Positions 35,549-44,708 of a stretch of DNA of 48,066 bases are shown in pieces. The translations under genes were made by a program, and so were the position numbers. Origin of the DNA: an uncultured Clostridia bacterium (GTDB lineage Bacteria > Bacillota > Clostridia > Christensenellales > Borkfalkiaceae). Every line of letters starts with the position of its first letter. Within the stretch, counting starts at the first letter, position 1. The notes under the pieces are model-generated. The model had not been told where the DNA came from, did no database searches, and worked only from the letters and a program-made list of their open reading frames with translations. The stretch is from assembly GCA_947629675.1 (NCBI GenBank), contig CANREM010000012.1, forward strand, positions 1 through 48,066, in the 5' to 3' direction.

Positions 35549-38152
35549 TTACTTCATGAAGAAGCGCACGAGCTTTTCGAAGAAGCTCCTGTACGGCTGA
35601 TAGCGCATGGGCAAGTCGATCCACGTTTTCTTATCCACGATGCCCTTCGTGTGCGAGAAGCAGTCGAAGCCCGCCTTTCCGTGATAGGTACCCATTCCGC
35701 TTTCTCCCACGCCGCCGAAGGGCAGCTTCGAGGAGGCGAGGTGGATGACGACGTCGTTCACGCATCCGCCGCCGAAGGCAACGCGGGACAAAAATTTACG
35801 CTTTGTTTCCTTCTTCGAGGTGAAGAGGTAGAGGGCGAGCGGGGAGTTGCCCGCATTGATGTCCGCGATGATCTCCTCCTCGTTTTCATAGGACAGAACG
35901 GGCAGAACGGGGCCGAAGATCTCCTCCTGCATCACGCTGTCCTCCCGCGTCACGCCACTGAGAACGGTCGGCTCGATGCGGAGCGTTTCTTTCTCCGCAT
36001 TGCCGCCGCAATACACCTTGGCGGGATCGATGAGCGAAGAAATGCGGCAAAAATGTTTTTCGCTGATGATCTTCCCATAGTCCGCATTCTCCAGCGGGCG
36101 TTTCCCGTACTGCAATTCGATCTGCCGTTTGAGTTCGGCAAGCAGTCTCTGTTCGACGGCGCGGTGCACGAGGATGTAGTCGGGTGCGACGCAGGTCTGC
36201 CCGCAATTCAAAAATTTCCCGAATACGATGCGTTTTGCGGCGAGAGGGATATTTGCCGTCTCGTCTACGATGCAGGGGCTTTTTCCGCCGAGTTCGAGGG
36301 TGACGGGGATGAGCTTTTCCGCGGCATGCCGCATCACTTCTTTCCCGACGGCGACGCTGCCTGTGAAGAAGATCTTGTCGAAGGGCAGATCGAGGAGTGC
36401 CGCATTCTCCGCTCTGCCGCCGAGGACGGGGTAGACGAGTTCGGGCGGAAACACTTCGCAAAGGATGGTTTTCAGGACGTCGCTCGTTGCGGGGGAGTAT
36501 GCGGACGGCTTGACGATGACACAGTTTCCCGCGGCAATGGCGTCGGCAAGAGGCTCCAAAGTGAGCAGAACGGGGTAGTTCCACGGACTCATCACGAGCA
36601 CGCACCCGTAGGGCGAAGGCTTTTTGAAACTGCGGGAAGCGAACTGCGCGAGCGGCGTTTTCACCCGCTTTTCTTTGGCGTAACCGCGAAGATGTTTGAG
36701 AAGATGCGAGATCTCCGCGCGCACCATGCCCACCTCGCACATATAACTTTCATAACTGCTCTTGCCGAGATCGGCTTTGAGCGCGTCGCACAGCTCGGTC
36801 TCGTGCGCTACAAGAGCCGCATATAGTTTTTTCAGATAGCGTCTGCGCACCTTGAGACCCAACGTCGCTCCCGTCGCAAAATATTTCTTCTGCGCCGCAA
36901 GCGCGTCCTCCGAGGAGAGGGCATGCCGCGTGCGTGCCGCGCGGTAGATGTCTTGGAGTGCGATGCTGTTCAAGAGGCGGGGGACGGGATAGAGCGGATT
37001 TGCCTCCGCGGCAGCATTTTCCGCGAGTGCGGGGATGTCCTCCTCCGCGATCTCGAGCGATTTGGGAATGCCGGTCCGTGCATTCAGCTCCTCGATCCAT
37101 GAGATAAATGCCTCGGCCGCGTCATGGCGGGAGAGGGAACTCTCGCAAATATTGCTCGCTTTGGCAAGTTTTGCGAGCCGCTTTTCCGCCGATCTTCCGT
37201 ACATGCGCAGTACGATCGGCAGGAGCGTCGCATTCGTCCTGCCGTGCGGATAGTTATACGCACCGCCCAGGGAATGCGCCACGGCATGCACATAGCCGAC
37301 ATAGGAAATGGTGAACGCAAGTCCCGCTTCATAGGCGGCGAGTTGCATCTCTTTTCGTGCGGAGAGGTCTCCGCCGTCTCGGTATGCGGCGAGCAGATTT
37401 TTGTCGATGCGCTTCACGGCACTCACGGCAAGGCGGCGGGTCATGCGGGTCGTCGAATGCCCGATGTATGCTTCCACGGCATGGGTAAGCGCGTCCAGCC
37501 CCGTTTCCGCGGTGGGAGCGGGCGGGAGCGTCCTTGTCATAACGGGATCCAACAGGGCGTATTTCGGCGCGAGGCAAAAGGAGAGGATGGTGAATTTATG
37601 ATGCGTCTTTTCGTCGGTGACAACGGCGGCGATCGTCGCCTCGCTCCCCGTCCCCGCCGTGGTGGGTACGGCGATAAAGAGGGGTTGGGAGCCGATGACT
37701 TTGAGAATGCCCCGCATACGTACGAGCGGTTTTTTAGGCTTTATGATGCGCGCACAGACGCCCTTTGCGCAGTCCATCGGTGAGCCACCGCCCACCGCCA
37801 TGAGGCAGTCGCAGCCCCTTTCACGGTAGAGAGCGAAGGCCTCCTCGATCGCGGAGACGGTGGGGTTGGCGGGCGTCTTGTCGAAGATCTCATATCCGAT
37901 GCCCGCCCCATCGAGTGCCTCCGTCACGGGCGCGAGTACGCCGTGCGCCACCACGCCCGCGTCCGTCACGATGAGCGGACGACGCTTGCCTTTCTTTAAT
38001 ATGAGCGCGGCGGCATCCCCGCAATTTTCGAGCAGTTTTGGCTTTCTGTATGGCATAAAGGGGATGGCAAGGCGGAAGATCCCCTGGAATACGCGGCAAT
38101 AGAGCCGCGAAAACACGTTCATGGAAAACAGCTTGTCTTTAGATGGTTTCAT
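35549..38152 (-). CDS. Fused iron-type alcohol dehydrogenase / aldehyde dehydrogenase
   Basis: A single 867-residue chain with two enzymes. Residues 1 to about 410 are an iron-dependent alcohol dehydrogenase: GGGSPMDCAK for the cofactor, and metal-site residues in ETGLDALTHAVEAY and HAVAHSLGGAYNYPHGRTNA. From about 415 a non-acylating aldehyde dehydrogenase of the ALDH3 type follows: MSPWNYP, FTGSVAVGK, general base Glu in LELGGKSP and catalytic Cys in NCGQTCVAPDY. The order is opposite to AdhE, and the ALDH half belongs to another branch. It could oxidise alcohols to acids, or the reverse, with the aldehyde passed on directly; substrate unknown. ATG 38152 with AGAGG at 7-8 bases is preferred over GTG 38158. 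Confidence 0.9.
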   Translation of the reverse strand: MKPSKDKLFSMNVFSRLYCRVFQGIFRLAIPFMPYRKPKLLENCGDAAALILKKGKRRPLIVTDAGVVAHGVLAPVTEALDGAGIGYEIFDKTPANPTVSAIEEAFALYRERGCDCLMAVGGGSPMDCAKGVCARIIKPKKPLVRMRGILKVIGSQPLFIAVPTTAGTGSEATIAAVVTDEKTHHKFTILSFCLAPKYALLDPVMTRTLPPAPTAETGLDALTHAVEAYIGHSTTRMTRRLAVSAVKRIDKNLLAAYRDGGDLSARKEMQLAAYEAGLAFTISYVGYVHAVAHSLGGAYNYPHGRTNATLLPIVLRMYGRSAEKRLAKLAKASNICESSLSRHDAAEAFISWIEELNARTGIPKSLEIAEEDIPALAENAAAEANPLYPVPRLLNSIALQDIYRAARTRHALSSEDALAAQKKYFATGATLGLKVRRRYLKKLYAALVAHETELCDALKADLGKSSYESYMCEVGMVRAEISHLLKHLRGYAKEKRVKTPLAQFASRSFKKPSPYGCVLVMSPWNYPVLLTLEPLADAIAAGNCVIVKPSAYSPATSDVLKTILCEVFPPELVYPVLGGRAENAALLDLPFDKIFFTGSVAVGKEVMRHAAEKLIPVTLELGGKSPCIVDETANIPLAAKRIVFGKFLNCGQTCVAPDYILVHRAVEQRLLAELKRQIELQYGKRPLENADYGKIISEKHFCRISSLIDPAKVYCGGNAEKETLRIEPTVLSGVTREDSVMQEEIFGPVLPVLSYENEEEIIADINAGNSPLALYLFTSKKETKRKFLSRVAFGGGCVNDVVIHLASSKLPFGGVGESGMGTYHGKAGFDCFSHTKGIVDKKTWIDLPMRYQPYRSFFEKLVRFFMK

Positions 38153-38181
38153 GGTCACACCTCTCGGTCAAATTCCTTTTT

Positions 38182-38210
38182 ATTATAACGGCAAACGGCC
38201 GCGCTGTCAA
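38182..38210 (-). promoter_or_regulatory. Sigma-A promoter of the ADH-ALDH gene
   Basis: Minus strand TTGACA (38205-38210) and TATAAT (38182-38187) with a 17-base spacer, a consensus match. An inverted repeat AAATGTT-n10-AACATTT lies directly upstream at 38214-38237 and could bind a regulator. Confidence 0.87.
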
Positions 38211-38213
38211 CTA

Positions 38214-38237
38214 AAATGTTTCATTTTGTGAACATTT
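38214..38237. promoter_or_regulatory. Possible operator in the divergent ADH-ALDH / ABC-F region
   Basis: Seven-base inverted repeat AAATGTT / AACATTT around a 10-base spacer containing TTTTGTG. It sits just upstream of the ADH-ALDH -35 box and about 30 bases before the ABC-F -35 box. It does not match a Rex site well. Confidence 0.3.
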
Positions 38238-38267
38238 AAAAGAAATTTTTTCGGCCGTCTGTTTTGC

Positions 38268-38297
38268 TTGCCCGAATGCGGAAGAATATGGTATAAT
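38268..38297 (+). promoter_or_regulatory. Promoter of the ABC-F gene
   Basis: TTGCCC (38268-38273) and TATAAT (38292-38297), spacer 18 bases; the -35 box is weak. Confidence 0.6.
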
Positions 38298-38325
38298 TTC
38301 TTCAAATCAGCAAAGCGAGGACGAT

Positions 38326-39900
<1,575 letters not shown>

Positions 39901-39912
39901 AAAAAAACTTCC

Positions 39913-39950
39913 GATCCCGCCTCCGCCCCGCGGCGCAGACGGGATTTTTT
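39913..39950 (+). terminator. Intrinsic terminator after the ABC-F gene
   Basis: Stem ATCCCG / CGGGAT with further internal pairing (CGCC / GGCG) followed by six T. Confidence 0.85.
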
Positions 39951-39989
39951 ATGCCGAAAAAGGAGAGGAATTTTTGTCATTTTTTCGTA

Positions 39990-39996
39990 TTCGACA
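39990..39996 (-). promoter_or_regulatory. 0A box upstream of spo0A
   Basis: TTCGACA is the exact complement of the Spo0A-binding heptamer TGTCGAA. It lies about 62 bases upstream of the spo0A -35 box, in an AT-rich stretch (39955-40080) with no gene. A partial second site (TTCGAAC) starts about ten bases on. This suggests autoregulation. Confidence 0.6.
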
Positions 39997-40057
39997 AATT
40001 TCGAACAAAAAACAAAAAATTTTTAACGGAAAACATTGATTTATGTTCAAAAATGAC

Positions 40058-40086
40058 TTTACAAAAATTATTATGTGTTTTATAAT
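40058..40086 (+). promoter_or_regulatory. Sigma-A promoter of spo0A
   Basis: TTTACA (40058-40063) and TATAAT (40081-40086), spacer 17 bases, followed by GAGGGGG before the ATG at 40121. No clear sigma-H promoter was seen. Confidence 0.72.
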
Positions 40087-40120
40087 GTGATTCCTGACAA
40101 AAATCGAGGGGGAAATCACT

Positions 40121-40870
40121 ATGAAAAAGGTCTTGATTTTGGAAAGTAACGAAGGATTTGCCTCGGAGCTTGCGGCTCATTTCCGCGAGAAGGGCTATGA
40201 GGTCTGCGGCGTCACGGGCGACGGCGCGGAGGGGATGAAACTCTTGGAGAGCAGCGCGCCGTCAGTCGTCGTTTTGAGCCTGCTTTTGAAGAATTGCGAC
40301 GGCTTCACCGTGATGGAGGCGGCGAAGAGCAGCGGGAAGAAAACCGACTTCATCGTGCTGGGGAACTTCTCGGACGATAAGATCATCGGCCGCGCGATCG
40401 CGCTCGGTGCGAGGTACTATCTCATGAAGCCCGTCTCGGCGGAGCTTGTCGAAGAGCGGGCGGCGGAAGTACTCGAGGAGGGCGTCCCCAAGGCGGAGAA
40501 ATATGAGAGGAGAAGGGCGGGTTCTCTGGATGAGCGCATCTCCAACATCTTTATCTCCATCGGCATCCCGCCGCACATCAAGGGGTATAACTATCTGCGC
40601 GAGGGGATCAAACTCGCCGTCAACGATCCGCACATCATCAACAATGTGACGAAGGGGTTGTATCCCATCATCGGAGAGAAGTTCGGCACAACTGCGAGCA
40701 AGGTGGAGCGCGCCATCCGCCATGCCATCGAGGTCGCTTGGAACAGAGGGCGGGTGGACGCCGTGAACGCCATCTTCGGTGCCCGCGTCTACATCGGCAC
40801 GGAGAAACCGACGAACAGCGAGTTCATCGCCCTCGTCGCCGACAAACTCATCCTCGAAAGCATGGTGTAA
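40121..40870 (+). CDS. spo0A: Sporulation master regulator Spo0A with a non-canonical receiver domain
   Basis: A 249-residue protein. Residues about 135-245 are a clear Spo0A DNA-binding domain (PPHIKGYNYLREGI, YPIIGEKFGTTASKVERAIR, HAIEVAWNRGR, KPTNSEFIALVADKL). Residues 1-115 have the receiver fold but lack its chemistry. Against Bacillus Spo0A the acidic pair in VADDN is Glu8-Ser9 (ILESN), the phosphorylated Asp of VLDIIMP is Ser53 (VLSLLLK), and the switch Thr of LTAFG is Gly81 (LGNFS); only the Lys (Lys103, LMKPV) is kept. It therefore should not be phosphorylated in the usual way. It stands alone rather than next to spoIVB. A 0A box lies upstream. Confidence 0.93.
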   Translation: MKKVLILESNEGFASELAAHFREKGYEVCGVTGDGAEGMKLLESSAPSVVVLSLLLKNCDGFTVMEAAKSSGKKTDFIVLGNFSDDKIIGRAIALGARYYLMKPVSAELVEERAAEVLEEGVPKAEKYERRRAGSLDERISNIFISIGIPPHIKGYNYLREGIKLAVNDPHIINNVTKGLYPIIGEKFGTTASKVERAIRHAIEVAWNRGRVDAVNAIFGARVYIGTEKPTNSEFIALVADKLILESMV

Positions 40871-41520
40871 GGCGGGGGCCATTCTGATCACGTCATGCTG
40901 AGCGTAGTCGAAGCATCACCTTATTATAAGGCTTCCCCCGTATGCGGGGGAAGCTGTCACCTCCCCGCGTGACTGATGAGGGAAGCCCTCCCCCTCACTG
41001 AGGGGGAGGGTGTCGCTTTAGCGACAGGTGGGGGCAACCGCGTCATCCTGCCGCATACGAAGTCCTCTTGCCCCCTCCGTGGGAGGGGGGTAGGGGGGTG
41101 GGGCGTCATCGCATCCGCCGGTTTCCATGTCATTCCGAAACCCCGCAGGGGTCGAGAGAATCCCCATAAACGAAGTCCATAAGGCTTCCCCCTTTTGAAG
41201 GGGGAAGCTGTCACTCCCCGCGTGACTGATGAGGGTTGAGCTTCCAATGTCCGCCCGCGTCATGCTGAGCCGATGGGGTAAAATGAAAACGTCGAGCTAA
41301 TCCCCGAAGCATCCCCTTATACGAAGTCCGATGGATGACCCGCGTCATCCTTCCCGTACCTCATCTCGACGACACGATAGTGGCGCACGAGCCGAAGGCG
41401 AAGTACGACTCTATCGCGGCGGAGGAGACCCCTACAAACTATCGCGGCTCAGTATACGACTTCGCGTGACTGATGAGGGTTCACCCTCTCTGTCAAAAAA
41501 TTTTCAACTAAAATTGGTAA
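40871..41520. repeat. Intergenic repeat mosaic between spo0A and tRNA-Ser
   Basis: No gene was found in this 650-base part. Recognised pieces, in order: R1 with GTCATGCTGAGCGTAGTCG at about 40890-40920; R2' at 40930-40981; R2 with its GTCGCTTTAGCGAC hairpin at 40986-41035; R1 end and R5 at about 41050-41103; a CATTCCGAAACCCCGCAGG stub at about 41130; ACGAAGTCC at 41171; R2' again at 41181-41235; R1 split by an insertion at about 41258-41330; R4 (GGCGGAGGAGACCCCTACAAA) at about 41419-41440; and a truncated R2' end (GTGACTGATGAGGG) at 41466-41480. The rest is AT-rich. Confidence 0.8.
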
Positions 41521-41535
41521 ATCACTCGAAAACGG

Positions 41536-41564
41536 TTGCAATTTTGAGCATTTTCATGTAGAAT
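41536..41564 (+). promoter_or_regulatory. Promoter of tRNA-Ser
   Basis: TTGCAA (41536-41541) and TAGAAT (41559-41564), spacer 17 bases, 15 bases before the mature tRNA 5' end. Confidence 0.65.
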
Positions 41565-41578
41565 AAAAATGCTGTGTT

Positions 41579-41669
41579 GCAGAGATGTCTGAGCGGCTTA
41601 AGGAGCACGATTGGAAATCGTGTGACGGTGGTGAATCGTCCCGGGGTTCAAATCCCCGTCTCTGCGCCA
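41579..41669 (+). tRNA. tRNA-Ser (GGA)
   Basis: A full cloverleaf with acceptor GCAGAGA / TCTCTGC, anticodon GGA at 41613-41615 in the stem CACGA / TCGTG, the long variable arm expected of serine tRNAs, T arm CGGGG-TTCAAAT-CCCCG, discriminator G and an encoded CCA. A strong terminator follows directly. Confidence 0.97.
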
Positions 41670-41670
41670 T

Positions 41671-41705
41671 AAAAATGAGACGGACTTTTGTCCGTCTCAT
41701 TTTTA
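41671..41705 (+). terminator. Intrinsic terminator of tRNA-Ser
   Basis: A 15-bp perfect stem (AAAAATGAGACGGAC / GTCCGTCTCATTTTT) with a TTTT loop; its 3' arm ends in five T. Confidence 0.93.
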
Positions 41706-41808
41706 TATGGGAAACGGATACAGACGGGGATTTGAAGGTGGGAGGCGATTGCGGGAGCAATCGGTTTGCGGGCGAATAGTTGGAATGCAGAAGACGTTTG
41801 CCGCAAAC

Positions 41809-41874
41809 TGAACAGCACAGTGTGCTGTTCACCGGGGCGCGCCGCTAAAGGCGCAAATCCCCGTCTCTGCGCCA
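41809..41874 (+). pseudogene. Decayed tRNA-Ser remnant (pseudo-tRNA)
   Basis: The second copy keeps the 3' strand of the T stem, acceptor 3' strand and CCA (to 41874). The T loop is replaced: after CCGGGG comes the hairpin GCGCC-GCTAAA-GGCGC before AAATCCCCG. Upstream stands a perfect 10-bp inverted repeat (TGAACAGCAC-AGT-GTGCTGTTCA, 41809-41831) instead of a normal tRNA body. There is no 5' acceptor strand or anticodon arm, so it cannot be a working tRNA. Confidence 0.7.
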
Positions 41875-41875
41875 T

Positions 41876-41910
41876 AAAAATGAGACGGACTTTTGTCCGT
41901 CTCATTTTTG
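41876..41910 (+). terminator. Second copy of the tRNA-Ser terminator
   Basis: Same 15-bp stem and TTTT loop as at 41671. From 41960 to 42080 the DNA is AT-rich and I see nothing in it. Confidence 0.85.
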
Positions 41911-42084
41911 TATGGAAAGCGGATACAGACGGGGATTTGAGGGTAGGAGGCAATTGCGCCAAAGAACCTCATCTCTTTGATAATCGGTCATTTTTTCAAG
42001 ATAAATCATCAAAAAACGAAGAAAATCAATTATTTCGAAAAATATCGAAATAAAAAAGCGGTCGAATCTTTTGCACAAAACCCT

Positions 42085-42112
42085 TTGACTTTGCGGCAAA
42101 AAGGGGTATAAT
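42085..42112 (+). promoter_or_regulatory. Promoter of the Y-family polymerase operon
   Basis: TTGACT (42085-42090) and TATAAT (42107-42112), spacer 16 bases. No LexA/DinR box (CGAAC-n4-GTTCG) was seen nearby. Confidence 0.78.
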
Positions 42113-42139
42113 AAAATCAAGAAAGAAAGGAGGCCGAGG

Positions 42140-43642
42140 ATGGAAAAAAGCTATCTTGCGATCGATCTCAAATCCTTCTATGCCTCGGTCGAATGTGCCG
42201 AGCGGGGACTTGACCCCATGACGACCCACCTCGTTGTGGCGGACTCTTCCCGCACGGAAAAGACGATCTGTCTCGCCGTCTCGCCTGCCCTCAAGAGCTA
42301 TGGCGTCCCCGGCAGAGCGCGCCTCTTCGAGGCCGTCGAGATCACAAAAGAGGTCAACAAGGCCCGCCTCAAACACGTTCCCTCGCACAAATTTACGGGC
42401 AAGTCGCACGACGAAGAGGAGCTTGAGGCCGACCCCTCCCTCGCCCTTGACTTCGTGATCGCCCCGCCCCGCATGGGCCTCTACATGGCTTACAGCAGGA
42501 AGATCTACTCCATCTATCTCAAGTACGTCGCCCCCGAGGACATCCACGCCTATTCCATCGACGAAGTGTTCATCGACGCCACTGACTATCTCCAAAGTTG
42601 CGGGCTTTCCGCGCATGAATTTGCGATGAAGATGATCCGGGAAGTTCTCTCCGAGACGGGCATCACTGCGACGGCGGGCATCGGGACCAACCTCTACCTC
42701 GCCAAAGTGGCCATGGATATCGTGGCAAAGCACATCCCCGCAGACAAGGACGGGGTGCGCATTGCAGAGCTTGACGAGAGGAGCTATCGCGAGAAACTTT
42801 GGGCGCACCGTCCGCTCACCGACTTCTGGCGGGTGGGAAGGGGATATGCGGAAAAGCTCGAGGCCCAGGGCCTTAAAACGATGGGGGACGTCGCCCGCTG
42901 CTCAACGTATAACGAGGACCTCCTCTATCGCCTCTTCGGGGTGAATGCAGAGCTTCTCATCGACCATGCGTGGGGGTGGGAACCCTGCACGGTCGCCGAG
43001 ATCAAGGCGTACCGTCCGCAGGAAAACAGCTTGAGTTCGGGGCAGGTCCTCAAGGCCCCTTACACCTTTGAAATGGGCAAACTCGTCGTGCGGGAGATGA
43101 CCGACCTGCTCGTCTTGGACCTTGTGGAAAAGGGGCTAAAGACGGACCAGATGGTACTCACCGTCGGCTACGACATCGACAATATCAAAATTCCCTCCAT
43201 CGCAAACAGCTACCGCGGCGAGATCGTCAAGGACCACTACGGCCGCGCCGTCCCCAAGCCCGCCCACGGCTCGCAAAATCTCGGCGGCTACACCTCCTCG
43301 ACAAGGCGGATAACCGAGGCCGTCATGCAGCTCTACGACCGCATCGTGGACAAGGATCTCCTTGTGCGCAGAATGTATGTCGTCGCCAATCACATCAAAG
43401 ACGAGGGTACCATGTCCGAGACCGAGGCTCCAAAACAGCTCGACCTCTTCACCGATTACGAGAAGATCGAGCGGGAGAAGACCGCAAGAAAAGAGGCGGA
43501 GAGCCGGGAACACAGCGTGCAGGAGGCGGTCATCTCCATCCATAAAAAATTCGGCAAAAATGCCCTTCTGAAGGGGATGAATTTAGAAGAGGGGGCAACG
43601 ACGATCGAGCGCAACGGCCAGATCGGCGGCCACAAAAAGTGA
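42140..43642 (+). CDS. Y-family DNA polymerase, UvrX/UmuC-like
   Basis: A 500-residue translesion polymerase. The N-terminus AIDLKSFYASVEC carries the first metal-binding Asp and the steric residues; the second acidic motif is YSIDEVFID (about residues 137-145), followed by TAGIGTNLYLAKVA. A little-finger domain lies near 335-420. QLDLF near residue 434 is a sliding-clamp binding motif. Length and partner gene fit the UvrX/YqjW group rather than housekeeping DinB. AAAGGAGG lies 6 bases before the ATG. The YolD-like gene follows after 8 bases; together they form the usual mutagenic-repair pair of Firmicutes and their elements. Confidence 0.92.
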   Translation: MEKSYLAIDLKSFYASVECAERGLDPMTTHLVVADSSRTEKTICLAVSPALKSYGVPGRARLFEAVEITKEVNKARLKHVPSHKFTGKSHDEEELEADPSLALDFVIAPPRMGLYMAYSRKIYSIYLKYVAPEDIHAYSIDEVFIDATDYLQSCGLSAHEFAMKMIREVLSETGITATAGIGTNLYLAKVAMDIVAKHIPADKDGVRIAELDERSYREKLWAHRPLTDFWRVGRGYAEKLEAQGLKTMGDVARCSTYNEDLLYRLFGVNAELLIDHAWGWEPCTVAEIKAYRPQENSLSSGQVLKAPYTFEMGKLVVREMTDLLVLDLVEKGLKTDQMVLTVGYDIDNIKIPSIANSYRGEIVKDHYGRAVPKPAHGSQNLGGYTSSTRRITEAVMQLYDRIVDKDLLVRRMYVVANHIKDEGTMSETEAPKQLDLFTDYEKIEREKTARKEAESREHSVQEAVISIHKKFGKNALLKGMNLEEGATTIERNGQIGGHKK

Positions 43643-43650
43643 GGGAAAAG

Positions 43651-44061
43651 ATGAAGGCATCGGACGACTACAGCGACATCATCTCAATGCCGCACCATGT
43701 ATCGAAAAAGCACCCGCCCATGGCAAGGGAGGACCGCGCGGCACAGTTTTCCCCCTTCGCCGCCCTCAAGGGGTATGACGAAGGGCTTGCCGAAACTGCC
43801 CGCCTCACGCAGGAGCGCGTCACCTTGGACGAGGAGAGCGCGGCCGCTCTCGACGAGAAGATGCACATCCTAAAGGCGCGGGAGCGTGAACGCCCTCTCA
43901 TCCGCGTGACCTACTTTGTGCCCGATGAAAAGAAGGCGGGCGGCGAGTATGTGACGGTAGAGGATACCCTTCGCCACATCGATCCCCGGCTCATGAAACT
44001 CCACCTCTCCTCCGCCGAGATCCCTTTTTCCGACATCCTCACGATCGAAATTTTACAATAA
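43651..44061 (+). CDS. YolD-like protein
   Basis: A 136-residue YolD-like protein, the standard partner of UvrX-type polymerases in Firmicutes. The family signature is plain: DYSDIISMPHHVSKKHPPM, then REDRAAQFSPFAALKGYDE (about residues 28-46) and ETARLT. The C-terminal half is a small beta-rich domain. Its exact role is not settled; by context it should help or control the polymerase. The ATG at 43651 follows AGGGAAAAG just after the polymerase stop. Confidence 0.9.
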   Translation: MKASDDYSDIISMPHHVSKKHPPMAREDRAAQFSPFAALKGYDEGLAETARLTQERVTLDEESAAALDEKMHILKARERERPLIRVTYFVPDEKKAGGEYVTVEDTLRHIDPRLMKLHLSSAEIPFSDILTIEILQ

Positions 44062-44708
44062 AAATCTCTCCTCATCACGGCCGCATATTCCTTTCCCCTC
44101 ATCTCGAAGCCGCATATTTCTTGCTCCTCATCTCGACGCCGCGCCGCCTTTTGGGCGGCGCGGCGGAGGAGACCCCTACAAATCCTCTTATTATAAGCCC
44201 TCCCCCTTTTTCAAGGGGGAGGGTGTCGCTTTAGCGACAGGTGGGGGCTGGCTTCTTGCTGTCCCTGAAAGGGAAAGTACCCGCGAAGCGGGGGAAAGGG
44301 TTAGCGACGGAATGCGTGTTCGCTTCTTAATTTGTCATCCTAAGGGAGCGTAGCGACCGAAGGATCCCCTTAATGAAAACACGGACTATGATAAACGGTA
44401 CGGTGCTTCCAAATTACGTCATGTTGAGCTTGTCGAAACATCACCTTATTATAAGCCCTCCCCCTTTTTCAAGGGGGAGGGTGTCGCTTTAGCGACAGGT
44501 GGGGGGGGACCGCGTCATCCTGAGGGAGCGTAGCGACCGAAGGATCCCCCAATACGAAGTCTGTTACCCCCTCCGTGGGAGGGGGAACCAAAGGGAGTGG
44601 GGCGGTGCTTCTTAATTCGTCATGCTGAGCCTGTCGAAGCCTCACCTTATTATAAGCCCTCCCCCTTTTTCAAGGGGGAGGGTGTCGCTTTAGCGACAGG
44701 TGGAGGTG
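44062..44708. repeat. Intergenic repeat mosaic between YolD-like and RHH genes
   Basis: No gene was found. Pieces in order: a GC hairpin (CCGCGCCGCC / GGCGGCGCGG) leading into R4 at about 44132-44180; R2 at 44185-44247; R1 variants near 44335-44368 (CATCCTAAGGGAGCGTAGCG); R1 plus R2 at about 44417-44507; another R1 variant with ATACGAAGTCTG at about 44515-44563; R5 near 44567-44603; and a compound R1-R2 unit at 44608-44704. That last unit has a near-identical copy at 45624-45723. The final R1 start (GTCATTCTGAGC, 44707 onward) runs into the stop of the leftward gene. Confidence 0.82.

Larger units (their letters stand above)
41650..41958. repeat. Direct duplication of the tRNA-Ser 3' end and terminator
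   Basis: A stretch of about 104 bases starting AAATCCCCGTCTCTGCGCCA occurs at 41650 and again at 41855 (period 205) with about 95% identity. Each copy spans the tRNA 3' end, CCA, terminator and some 50 bases beyond. Each also includes AGACGGGGATTTG, the inverse of the tRNA 3' sequence CAAATCCCCGTCT. The layout is that of a direct repeat left by an element that used the tRNA gene, or of a local duplication. Confidence 0.8.

Noticed and set aside
35549..38152. Calling the fusion AdhE
   Set aside because: The domain order is reversed and the ALDH half has the ALDH3-type active site, not the CoA-acylating one.
38214..38237. Rex operator upstream of the ADH-ALDH gene
   Set aside because: Only the TTTTGTGAAC half resembles a Rex site; the other half does not match.
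41554..41962. Short frames overlapping the tRNA-Ser region on both strands (for example one containing MRRTKVRLIF)
   Set aside because: They are translations of the tRNA, its terminator and the duplicated copy; such calls are a common artefact.
44185..44247. R2 hairpins as ordinary intrinsic terminators
   Set aside because: The stems are stable but are not followed by a T-run, and the same unit recurs in places without an upstream gene in that orientation.
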